From the NCBI GenBank assembly GCA_009599575.1, contig VWND01000008.1, positions 248,001 through 312,000 on the forward strand: 64,000 nt of DNA, written 5' to 3'. Made by a program: the position numbers and the translations under genes. This document shows, in pieces, positions 10,761 to 21,399 of the stretch. Position 1 is the first letter of the stretch. Every line of letters begins with the position of its first letter. Source of the stretch: Blumeriella jaapii. Its lineage: Eukaryota > Ascomycota > Leotiomycetes > Helotiales > Drepanopezizaceae. Under the pieces are notes generated by a model. It was not told where the DNA came from. It did no database searches and saw nothing but the letters and a program-made list of their open reading frames with translations.

Positions 10761-12904
10761 TAGCTTGCAGCACCGCCCTGGCGGAAGGGCTCACATGCGA
10801 GGAATCAAATCCGGTTCAACAGAAGACTACTGGAAGAACCTGACAGCTCGCTAGCTGTTTGAGGAATTCGCATCACGCAAGGACGCCATCTCGGGAGTTC
10901 AGCGCGCGGGGATCGGAGCTGAACGGACGACCCCCTTGCCCGCCGACGGTTGTGGATCGCAAGAGCGTTGGCCTCTGCTGCGGGCGACACACCAGGGCTG
11001 GGAGTGGACAGGGCGGGCGGGGGTGTTAAAGTACAGAATGCACGGTGCATCGGGGCGAGGCTTGTCTTCGAGATGGGAATTAGCCGTGGGTCGTCTCGAT
11101 CCCGGCCGGCTCAGCGGCAGCAAGAAGTCCCGGATCAGGAGATCATCGAGGCGCGAGCCCTGCTCGATTCGGCAGGACTGGGGCCCCGGGCATGGCTTGT
11201 GTTTTTCTTTTCTTGTGGTTCTGGAGCCGCACGCGAGCGCGCTGTGTTTGTTTGGGCCTCGCTTAGAAGGGGGTGCATGGCTCTCGTCTCTCGGTACCGC
11301 ACGCGGGAGCGCATCTCGTTGGCATTCGCGCCGTCGTCTCGGGGCGATGCGACGCGTCGTCTGGTCTTGCGGGGATGGCACCACGTCCCCAACGCGGCGC
11401 GACGTGGGCACTCCACGCACTCCCGCATCTCGGGTGCCTTCTCCCCTTTGGCTGTGGGCTGGGGACACGAGGGCGGAGATCGGTCGTGAGGTGCGTGTCA
11501 CGACCCGCACGCATCGCGCCCCGGCGGGAGGGGAGCGCGGTGGGGGCGCACACGAACAGATGCCGCGCGATCGGGATCGAAGGACGGAGGGGACCAGGGC
11601 GCGAGAGAGCTGGCGTGGTGCCACGGCGGGCGACGGAGATTTGGCGTTGGGCGTGAGAGGTGAAGAGGTGCAGAGGTGCAGAGGTGCAGAGGTGAAAAGG
11701 TGAAGAGGTGAAGAGGTGAAGACACAACGTGGGAGCGTAGAGCTTGGGAGCTTGGGAACGAGCCGCGTCGGTCGCACGGGAGGCTTGCACGCTCCGGCCA
11801 TGGTACGGGACGGTACGGCACGGTACGGTACCATGGCCGACCGGATCGTCGATACCTGCCTGCTCATCCAGAGGGAACGTCGGCACGGCAGCGCGAGCCG
11901 CGCCGCATGACGCCTCCACGGTCGGTCCCATGCCCTCGATCGCGTGAGCCCGCCGGCCGCCGGCATCCCATGCCCCTCTGCATGCGCGCGACCCGGGATA
12001 CCTGCCACGCCACGACGGCCGAGCTCCGAACGTGACGGCAGCTGGACTGCCCCAGCACGAGACATGTGAGACGCGACCAACACCGCGAACCCGCATGGCA
12101 TGGCATGGCATCGCATCGCGTCACACACAGCTCCCTCGTCTACACAGTACGCACGACGGCCCCTCGAGAGTCGTCGGGAGGGGGTGGGGACACGAGCTCG
12201 ACGGCGCGCTGCTCGATGTTGGGGCCGCGGTCGCTGCTGTGTCGGCACGGCCTGAGATGCGACGCAGCCACCGCGGTCGAGAAGCGGCTGGCCCGGCTGG
12301 ACCCGGCCCGGCCCGGACAGAGCGGCCGGCCGGCGTCCGAGGTCCGACCGACAACTGCTCTGCGCTCTGCTCGCTGCTCGGCCTCGGCTCGCCTCACCTC
12401 GCCCCGCTCCGCCCCGCTCCGCCCCGCCCCACCCCGCACCGTCAGCCAGCCAGCCAGCCAGCCGGCTCCCTTCCACCCTGCAACACCGACAAAGTCGACG
12501 GCAGGTCCGCGATGTGATGTGATGTGCATGATATCTACAGATGCTCCCCCGCCGCGACGCCCGTCGCGTCTGGTGCTCGAGGACCGACCGCATCGGCTGT
12601 GGACGTCGCAGGCTCGAGCGCGAGACACCACCGGCGCGGGCACACCGTCTCCCCGCCCGCCGCAAATAGCTCCAGGTGGGAGTGGCGACAGCCGCCGTCC
12701 TTCCATCCTCCTTCCATCCATCCATCCTTCCATCCTTCTCCGGCCGTGGGGGCATCGGCCACCGAAGAGGAATCGAATCCCTCGGCCACGGCTTATAAAC
12801 CACGACCGCTCGCTCGCACGCGACGGCGCTCACACCACAATTCCCGTGGGAGGACGGAAAAGCCACACGGCGCGCCCGGCAGAGAGCGGCTGACAGGACG
12901 CAAG
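10761..12904. other. GC-rich spacer upstream of GSH1, no gene seen
   Basis: About 2.1 kb of GC-rich DNA with short repeats: AGGTGCAG near 11665-11720, GGTACG near 11805-11830, and CATCC near 12715-12740. A very long minus-strand frame spans most of it, but it is Arg/Ala/Pro/Ser-rich, shows no domain and overlaps equally long frames on the other strand, as expected by chance in GC-rich DNA. Confidence 0.6.
12794..12799 (+). promoter_or_regulatory. TATA-like box of GSH1
   Basis: TATAAA lies 106 bases upstream of the GSH1 start codon, a plausible core-promoter distance in filamentous fungi. Confidence 0.45.
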
Positions 12905-15227
12905 ATGGGCCTGTTGTGAGTTCCGAGACGCCCAGTCGAAAGGGAGAGATGCTGATCCGCGCGTGCGGGCAGAGCTTTGGGGACGCCCCTCGACTGGCCC
13001 GCGGCGAAGAAGAACGCCAACCATGTCCGGGAATGGGGAGTCGAGGTACCTACATCCAGCATGGGCGACGATCAGTGCTGATTCTGCGGTCTGGCTAGCA
13101 ATTATTGGCGGTTTGGAAGAGGGCCAGAGGAAAGGAGAAGGACGCTTTGTTGTGGGGCGATGAGGTGGGATTCCCTTCGACGTCGACAGACGGAGTGGTG
13201 CTCACGGAGTGTCGACAGGTCGAGTACATTGTCGTGAACTACAAGGACGAAGACCCCAAGGTGACGTTGTCTCTACGCCAGGCAGACATCTTGTCTGCCC
13301 TCGCGCAAGACGAGACACTACGCGTAGAAGGAGGCGGTGGCCCGGATCTCCAAGACGTGAACGGGTATGCATTCTCCTCGAACGTAGGTGGCTCGTGATT
13401 GACACGCAACAGCAAAGCCGTAATGCCAATTTTTCATCCCGAGTTTGGGCGGTTCATGTTGGAAGCCACGCCCGGAAGACCGTGGGGGATTGGCTTCAAG
13501 GATCTGCTGGATGTCGAGAACAACATGAGACTGAGGCAGGTTCTGCTATCCGGCGACGTAACCATTCTAACGTGAGCTAGGCGAAAAATCGCGAAAGAGC
13601 ACATGAACGCGGAAGAATTTCCCATCACGTTGACGACCTACCCTCGCCTTGGTAGCCCGGGAGCGTTCACCACTCCATACTACCCGCCATCTGGAGAGAA
13701 GTTGCGGTCACAGTTTGTCCCCGATGAAATTGCTAATCCTCATATTCGATTCCCGACTCTCGCCGCAAATATCAGATCCCGCAGAGGGCGGAAGGTCCAG
13801 ATCAACGTACCCGTTTTCAAAGACACTAATACCGCATGGCCCTGGAAAGATCCCACGGTCAATTATGACCTGCATCATTGGCCGGAGGACGACGACGTTA
13901 GGAACGGAGCGTCACCCGATAACTTCATCCACATGGACGCTATGGCCTTCGGCATGGGGAGCTGTTGTTTGCAGATCACCTTCCAAGCCAAGAACATTAC
14001 GGAGGGGCGGAAGATGTACGACCAGCTGAGTCCGTTGGGACCGATTCTCTTGGCCCTGACTGCCGCGACTCCGATCTACAAGGGGTTTCTCGCCGATACA
14101 GATGTCCGGTGGAATCAGATCAGCGCCTCAGTCGACGATCGAACTCCCGAGGAGCTCGGGGAGAAGGTTGGTTTCCCGATCGTGTGTGTGACCCTCGCTC
14201 ACTGTTCGTAGCCCCTGCGCGAGAACCGGTGGCGAATCCCAAAATCTCGCTACGCGTCCAACTCAACGTACATCTCCAACGATCCTCGGCTGCGTAAGGA
14301 ATACCTCGACCCCAATCTGATCATCGATCCAGATGTCAAGCGACAACTCATGGACGGCGGCATCGACGACGTCCTCGCCACTCACTTTGCCCATCTGTTC
14401 ATCCGTGACCCCATTGTCGTTTTGCCGAGGACCTTGAGGAGCTAGACCTCACCAAAACCGACCATTTCGAGAACCTCCAATCCACCAACTGGCAGCACAT
14501 TCGTTTCAAGCCTCCGCCTGCTGGCAGCGACATCGGTTGGAGGGTGGAGTTCCGTCCTATGGAAATTCAAATCACGGATTTTGAAAACGCCGCCTTCTCC
14601 GTCTTTATGGTCCTCATTACCCGCGCCATTCTGAGCTTCGATTTGAACTTCTACATTCCTATCCCCAAGACGGACGAGAACATGGAGACCGCGCACAAAC
14701 GAGGCGCCGTGCTGCAGGACAAATTCTACTTCCGCAAGGATCCCTTCCCCACACGCACCCCGCGACCGCATTTTGAAAATGGGGACTTTATGTCAGAAAT
14801 CAACACGCCCACGACCAGTAGTCGCCCCCCGACGCCCACTGGCTCGGTGGAAGACGAGTACGCGCTCATGAGTATCGACGAGATCATGAACGGCAGCAAG
14901 CCGGATTCGGATCACAACTTTCCAGGCTTGATCCCACTTGTGGACAGCTACCTTGACAGCATGAACGTCGACGTCGAGACCCGATGCGAGCTCGCGGCAT
15001 ATCTCAGTCTCATTCGGAGGCGCGCCGATGGCAGTCTGTGGACAGCCGCCCGGTGGATCAGAGAGTATGTTGCGGCCCATGAGGATTACCGGCAAGACAG
15101 CGTGGTTCCCGAGAAGATCAACCACGATTTGATCGGGCAAGTCATTGCCATGGAGAGTGGTGGGCGTCACGGGGTTTGGAATGTAGAAAAGTTTTTGGGA
15201 AAGCGCAGCAACGGGTGCGGCGATTAG
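12905..15227 (+). CDS. GSH1: Glutamate-cysteine ligase (gamma-glutamylcysteine synthetase), one apparent frameshift
   Basis: Catalyses ATP-dependent joining of glutamate and cysteine, the first and rate-limiting step of glutathione synthesis, in the cytosol. Seven exons: 12905-12915, 12973-13045, 13099-13164, 13219-13364, 13413-13535, 13581-14166, 14212-15227. The N-terminus MGLLALGTPLDW is rebuilt only across the 11-base first exon. Family landmarks follow in order: LLWGDEVEYIVV, LSLRQAD, PDLQDVN, HPEFGRFMLEATPG, FPITLTTYPRLGS, MDAMAFGMGSCCLQ, RYASNSTYIS, RDPIVV, NWQHIRFKPPP and VDVETRCELA. Intron 5 (13536-13580) is GC-AG with a CTAAC branch site. One base is missing in the four-T run 14420-14423, just after RDPIVV; the raw frame stops at 14443-14445 while homology continues in the next frame. 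Restored length is about 673 aa, normal for fungi. An essential-pathway gene broken this way suggests a consensus error. Confidence 0.95.
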
Positions 15228-15579
15228 AGAATGCCTTGTCGGACCTCGTCTGTGGTCATCTGGATAACGGTATCTACCGAATGGTAAATCTCAAAAGCGT
15301 GACGTGTGTATGTATGTGTGGATGTATGTATGTACGTATGTACGTATATGTATGTATGTGTTTGTATGTATGTATGTACTTATATATGTATGTATGCGTG
15401 TATATATATAGGTATATACACATGCCACAAATGTCCGTCGCATAACACAATACAATACAGTACAATACAGCAAGTAAGTAAGTAAGTAAGTAGCCTGCCT
15501 GCCTCCTCGTCTGCTTCTGCTTCTTTCTGCTCGAGATATGTGTATGCGCGCGCGCGCGTGTGTGTGTATGTGTGAAAAA

Positions 15580-15631
<52 letters not shown>
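15580..15631 (+). repeat. Poly(G) tract, 52 bases
   Basis: Fifty-two consecutive G residues flanked by AAAAA on both sides and by unique DNA beyond. Confidence 0.95.
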
Positions 15632-15632
<1 letters not shown>

Positions 15633-16219
15633 AAAAGCAAAGAGCGAAAAAGAAAAAACCACATGTACAGAATAGTACCGAAGGAGAACTGAGTGACTGA
15701 CTGCATGTAGATGTGTGTGTGTATGTGTATATGTGTGTTGTTTGTTTACTTGGCGTTTCGCACACGCAGTACAGTAGTCGGCGGCGGCGGCAGCGGCTCG
15801 AGAGTGAGAGGCCATGTTGCCCCCAGCCCAGCACAGCCCAGCCCAGCACAGCACGGTCATCACGGTCATCACGGTCATCACGCACCCAAGAAAAGGGACG
15901 AAAAGTGTAGATCCATAGATGCTCGTTGCGGATCTCAGCTGAAATCTCCAGATCCGCCCACGACGCCAAAAGGGGCAGCACAGCAACATCGGCAGAAAGT
16001 GACACCCAGCTCGCAACCGGCCCGATCCGTTCGAGCACGCACGCGCCAGGAAATGGTAAAGCAGCATCGGAACAAAAAAAAAACAAGCAGAAAAAGCTGT
16101 ACACAGATCAGGACGCCACCAAGCAGAAACACTCAGCGATTTACTCCAATCCCGAAAATCCCCATCCCGTCCAAGACCCATATGCCCACCGTGCGCCCTC
16201 GCCCATGAGTGTGTTTTTC

Positions 16220-16243
16220 GTTTTTTTTTTTTTTTTTTTTTTT
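16220..16243 (+). repeat. Poly(T) tract
   Basis: About 24 T residues immediately downstream of the stop codon of the minus-strand caspase-like gene, so an A-run in its 3' untranslated region. Confidence 0.9.
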
Positions 16244-16254
16244 GGTGGCATGCG

Positions 16255-18873
16255 TCAGCCGTCAATCATCATGCCGTCCCCTTCCGCAATGCCACCGTCG
16301 CCCATTCCTCGCCTGGGACCAAGGCCGCCATTCCCATCGCTGTAATAACCAGCGCCTCCAGCGCCTTCTCGCTCCGTGCCTACTAATCGGTACTCGCCGT
16401 CTTCCTTGCGCTCAATGATGCCTTGATCAAGGGCCCACTTGGCAAGCAGTTTATCGACGCCGAGTCGACCGGCCTCACCCTTCTCCATATGCCGACCGAC
16501 ATGCTCGGTCCAGTCGTCCCAGCTGCCGGCTCCCTCGAAAACATTGGAGCAATCGGGCTTGGGACAGGCCGATCTCTGAGGAGGTTGTCGTCGTGACCAA
16601 GCAACTAGACTGCATGTCCTTGACATGGGTCTCCCATTCCAGCTGCAGTTTACTCTCACCTTTGGCAATGGCTTTCTTGATGGCGAAGGGGGCATGCATG
16701 CGGCGGAGATGTTGGGTGAAGAGATCTTTACGGTTGAACTCATTGCCTTTGCCTTCAACCGTGCTTTGGGGACAAGAAGAACAGCGGTAATAGGTGAGAC
16801 AGAGATGCTGAGAGGCTATGTGGCGTTTCCATTCGTTCTTCGACCCAAACGTACTGGTGCAGCCTGCAAATGAGAAGGCGCATGGGAAGGGGCGGGTATG
16901 CGCGGCGGCGATGTGCTTCCGAAGCGATGATGAGTCTTTGAAAGGCGCATGGCTACACAAGGAACATCGGGTGTCTTGCTTGGGGCCTTGCTTCTGGATA
17001 GACCTCCGAGGCTTTGCCCTCGATAAGTTATACTCCGAAGTGAACATGTGATCCTCCGCAGCAGAATCGTTCTGATCCTGCGATGATGCAGATTCTTCTC
17101 TTCCACTCCGCACGCCAGGAGAATCTTCTGAAGGGATATGAGAATTGTGTCGTTCGATATTGTGACGCTCGTGGCTAAGGTGCCGAACATGGCTAAGCGC
17201 CTTGAGTTGTTCGGCGGCCTCGTGCATCTCGACAGAGTCTTCGACTTCATCCTTATGCTCAGTCATATTGGGCTGCTCAACGTTGTGGTAGAGAACCTGA
17301 GGGGTCGGGTTGGGGGTTCCTAGCAGCAGGCTATCCTGAGCCATGTTCTGATGCATGAGATCTTGCTGCATCGACTCCGGTCGAGGCTCATGTCGAATCA
17401 TTACAGGTGTCGAGGCCGCAGCTTGACGAGCCTCAAGAAGAATCTTGCCGTCTTCGAGCTCTTTGAATGTGGCTTGCTTGGTGATGGGTGAATACCCACC
17501 AATTAGGCGCTGGTACTCGGTAGTCAAATTATGCGAGTTGACGATCCCAGGAACGCACAAGTACGGTCTGCAGCGACAACATTCCAAATAGAGATCGGCA
17601 TAGATACCAGGAGTACAGTCGGCGGACCATGAAACATGCCTTCGACAGAAATCTTAGCAGTCGCTGGAGAAGAGTCGACAAGCCATTGCTTAAAAGAAGC
17701 CATATCTTGACTTGGCTCGCCCAAAAACGTGGTGCAAACCAAAGCTCTCATCTCATCGAATGCGAGATCAGCATTCGCACTGACTTTCAACAGTTGTTGT
17801 TCATTATGGAGACTGATGGAGGCCGTCTGATGGTCGTATTCCGGGGAGTGCAAGGGTGACTCAGCCTGTTGGCTAATAGGAGAGAGGATGATGCTCTGCA
17901 TCGAGCCTGGGGTCAACGAGAATACAACGGGCATCCTTTCACGGCCAGGAGCAGGTTTGCCAGCGCCATTGGTCAAGCCCGGAGGCTGAAGGAATTTGTT
18001 GTGTTGCATTGATATAATCTCTTCGTGGAGACGCTGTACAGTGAAAGGACGACCGCTACCCAGTCTAGTCAGTGCCTCAATAAGATTGAACGTGAATGAT
18101 CGAAGGCCTGGTTCTTTGTGGGCCTGGTCGGGGCTGTATGCTGCAATCGTTTGCTTAATGCCATTGCTTCCTGTAGTAGCGGCATCGGCACGGCGCAGGT
18201 ATCGAGCAGAAGAAGGATGTCGGACTGGTAATCCTCTAAGAGGCATCTGACACCCTCCCATTTGAGTTTGGAAGAGTCCTCGCGAGAATTGCTGTCCCAG
18301 AGTTAGCTCATGCGGTAAGACTGTCGGACGGCGAAGTATACCAAGCCCAGTACAGATTGTGGTCAGATGCTATAAAGCCGTAGCCAACATAGTATACAAT
18401 CCAAAGATGATCGGATCTCGAGTGCTCCAGGTGCTGAGCCATTTGCATTGTGAGTTTCATGCCTGGATTCGGACAACTGGGGATACTCCAGGATTCGGTG
18501 CGATAGTTGAAGCGCTCACGGAACAACTTCTGCAGTTGCAGCAGATCGTGTTCGACACTATCGTCATCCTCCCATCGAAGAAGCAGGACCGAGACGCTTG
18601 TATAAGGCGATCGATTGCTTGGGCATAGATCATCATGGCCGCGTCTTGCAAGTGCCGCGCAAAGGACTCGAAATTGCTGCGCTCGGGAGGAGGTGCGGAG
18701 GCGTTCTGAACAGGCGGGAGAGACTTGTAATCGTATTGATTCTGATGGGCCGCGGCGTCCTAGCAGATCATTTACGCTGTGTTATCAAGCTGTGTGCAGA
18801 GCCATACCTGTTCATGGAATGATTTGTCCGCGAGCTTCGGGGCGAGTCGACGTTTCTTCGAGGAAGGCTCCAT
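16255..18873 (-). CDS. Caspase-like (peptidase C14-type) / C2H2 zinc-finger protein, apparent frameshifts
   Basis: Fungal-type fusion of an N-terminal caspase-like fold and C-terminal C2H2 fingers. It starts MEPSSKKRRLAPK at 18873; introns are 18807-18760 and 18341-18292, the second with a CTAAC branch site. Caspase landmarks: VSVLLLRWEDDD, then WIVYYVGYGFI where homologues usually have a catalytic His (YYxGHG), then SDILLLLDTCA holding the expected catalytic Cys. The His position is Tyr, so protease activity is doubtful. The C-terminal half has Cys/His fingers including FGSKNEWKRHIASQH. The frame breaks at four places: about 18617, 18184-18197, 17546-17548 (GGG run in the sense strand) and 16586-16597. 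Homology resumes immediately each time. Repaired length would be about 840 aa. Role unknown; relatives are linked to fungal cell-death or self-recognition systems by inference only. Either consensus errors or a decaying gene. Confidence 0.8.
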
Positions 18874-19775
18874 CTCGCGAGGCCAAAGCAAGGTCTGAAT
18901 CGAGTCCGGGACGGGGTGTTGGAAATGGCAGATTGACACAGATGCAGATGGATATACAGATAGACAGACAAAGGCGAAGGGATTGAATTGGCAGTGAGGG
19001 CTGTATTGTATTGGGAAGATGGCCAGAGGTCGTTGCAGTTGCGGTTGCGGATTGCAAGGCTGTGAGGCTGGCTGCCGCCAAACTGTCTAGTGGGAATGGA
19101 AGCCTCGCACCGAGGTCCAGCCGAGGCGCGTAGCCACTGACTGAAAGGGCTGGGGATTAGTCAGCTTCAAAACAATGTCACGCTTCAACTTACTCCTGTA
19201 CTCAGACTTTTCAAGCTCATTTGCAAGACGGAAAATGGCTGAGACATCGTGTGATAAGATTTGATTCCCGCTCTTTACTTACACGCAATACGTTAAAGCT
19301 GGACTAAACACAAGGAAGGATTTTCAACAACTTCATGTTCATCCAGCGCGCGTACTACAGCAAGTGATCTAAAATCAAACTAACGTCAATACTCGGTTTA
19401 GTACTGTCCGGCACGTTAACAACACAACACAAAAGGATTGCGACATGAACGCTTGCTATGCTCATCTGCTTATAACTGATCACTTAAAAAAATCTCTGGG
19501 AAGGGGATCACAGATCAGATAAGAAGAACGCTGAAAACTGACTACACTTGCTGAACTTGTTCAAGAAAGGTCGGAAGCTAGGAAACTATCTCACAGACCA
19601 CCTCCCACCCCTACTTCCTACTCAGGGACTTTAGGAGGAGTGAGGGCCTCTCTGACACCCCGTTACCATGCTTTGATATAGTGTTGCGTAAAGTCACATT
19701 TCATTGCGCCAGTTCCCTATCAATCGTCAATAGCACATTGGTGGAAAACAACCCGTTTGTGAAGCTACAACTTAC
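18874..19775. other. Intergenic, 5' side of the caspase-like gene
   Basis: No gene seen. The DNA is of ordinary composition, with no TATA box I would defend. Confidence 0.5.
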
Positions 19776-20045
19776 CATTTGCAACTTTCTCGAAAGCTCG
19801 GTGTCTCCATCGGCCTCGGCTCGCTTCGCCATCTTCACGAATTCGTCATTCTCTATAGCCAAGTCCGGGTTTTGGTCGAAGAGACGCCGCAAGTTTTGAC
19901 TGCAAATCGGGTCGGGGAACTCTTTCCAGACCATGCTGCGCATCTCCGAGTACCTGTCGAGGATGGACTGGTCTCCCTTGCCATCCCTCCACACGTACCT
20001 CAGAATGATTTCTCCCTCCTTCCGGCAGTTTACATGCTGATGTTC
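19776..20045 (-). CDS. Orphan internal exon of an unknown protein
   Basis: A 90-codon open stretch between a good acceptor (TATGTAG before 20045) and a consensus donor (ATG then GTAAGT at 19775). It reads as a real globular protein, with a segment VWRDGKGDQSILDRY and a charged part NPDLAIENDEFVKMAKRAEA. I do not recognise the family. No flanking exons could be found on either side, so it may be a fragment left by rearrangement, an exon of a short gene, or the only intact piece of a decayed one. The caspase-like gene is 0.9 kb downstream on the same strand but has its own ATG. Confidence 0.35.
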
Positions 20046-20556
20046 CTACATAATAGTATGTTAAGCGCCACAGATTTGACATTTATCCCGTGCGGACAGT
20101 ACAGTACTTCCAACCGTCTCTCGTTCGAACGAGGTGGGCGTGGTGGGGTGGTTGCCTTATACAATCACGTCTCGTGGGGATGGGCAGTTAGAGTGGACAG
20201 CCCTGGAAAGGGACGAGAGATAACAAACCAAAAGTTTGTTGCGATTTTGATAAGATTCGCAACCTTGCATTGAGGGGGGGTCACTTTCTTCTAGTCCTGT
20301 TATTCCGTTTCCTCATGAACTTAATGCTCAAGGAATGCATGCCCTCTTATCCTCCTGCTTCCTCACATGTCATACCCATACTTTCCCCCACACACTCCAC
20401 CCGCAACTCTCCGATGACATAGGTGTCGTCAAGCTGGTCACGATCCAGCTTGACAATGGGTATTCTCGTTAACCAGACTTTGAATCACTTCACTTCCCCG
20501 TCACTAGTATGGTTTGCTTTCTATCTCCGCTGTTGAGAAGCCATCCCAGGAACTAA

Positions 20557-21399
20557 CACGTGGCCGTTCTGTCACGATATAGACCGCTTGACACCAACAA
20601 CTTCCACGAGTGCAGCACGTGATCCGCGATATCTTTATTTTCCTTTGCCGGCTGCTAAACAGCGGTCGACTCAGCATGGTCAATGCCGCGCGACCTATCA
20701 TCCAAGTGTTGTCTCTCTCATATGAACAGAAGAATCCCTGTCGGTGTAAATCAGCTTTGCGTGTAGCCAAAAGTCGATAAAGCCTCCAATCACGTGATTG
20801 ATGGAGCGCATATATGATAGGGGAATTGGAAGCTCGCAAGATCCAATAGTAAGCCACGGCTGTTTTCCAGCAGACGCAACTAGTTGCTTTAAAGGCGTCC
20901 TCGTGGCAAGGAAGTCGTAAGCGCAACTTATGGGTGTGAAAAGACCCCAAGGGGGATACATAGGTCATTCTGAGTCACGTGATGAGACACTCGCGACACG
21001 TGACCTTACTCATGGATCTGTTTACACTCGGCACGTTCACTTAGGAATATGCAGAATTCATACCACAAATACAACTGGTATTATTGAATGGTCCCTGTGA
21101 GATACCGATGATATGGATTAAGTTGGGTCGTTCGCTAAACAACACAGTACGCATTTCATCCAGAAGATATAATCGTAAATGCGGTCCCAAGGCAAAGCGA
21201 AATCAATGAATGCAATGACCAATTTGAGAAGCCGACATATATCAATAGTCGCAGCTAATTGATTGTATTTCGGTTAAGTCTGATTTTTCATCAAAGAATC
21301 CATCTGTCCTAGCGGTATCTATAGGACGCCAAAAATCAGTCCTGGTAGAACGATTAGTAGGAGAGTAACAGGTGTCAAGTGAAGCGAGAAGATCACGTG
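20557..21399. promoter_or_regulatory. Cluster of six CACGTG (E-box type) sites
   Basis: CACGTG occurs at 20557, 20616, 20791, 20976, 20997 and 21394, five of them within 446 bases; several are extended to TCACGTGA or CACGTGAT. Chance expectation is about one per 4 kb. Fungal bHLH factors of the Cbf1/Pho4 class bind this core. The target gene is unclear: the orphan exon to the left is the nearest candidate. Confidence 0.45.

Larger units (their letters stand above)
15228..16254. other. Intergenic between convergent genes
   Basis: Holds the 3' ends of GSH1 (+) and the caspase-like gene (-). It contains a (TGTA)n-type tract (15303-15416), a short (AAGT)n run, a CG/TG stretch, a 52-base poly(G), a few GTACAGT motifs and a GGTCATCAC triplicate near 15855-15885. 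No gene seen. Confidence 0.7.

Noticed and set aside
10899..12866. Very long minus-strand open frame (655 codons)
   Set aside because: Arg/Ala/Pro-rich, no domain, covers simple repeats and the GSH1 promoter, and overlaps comparable frames on the plus strand; expected by chance in GC-rich DNA.
15274..16265. Long minus-strand frames through the poly(G) tract
   Set aside because: Built from poly-Pro and Tyr/His/Thr repeats encoded by homopolymer and TGTA repeats.
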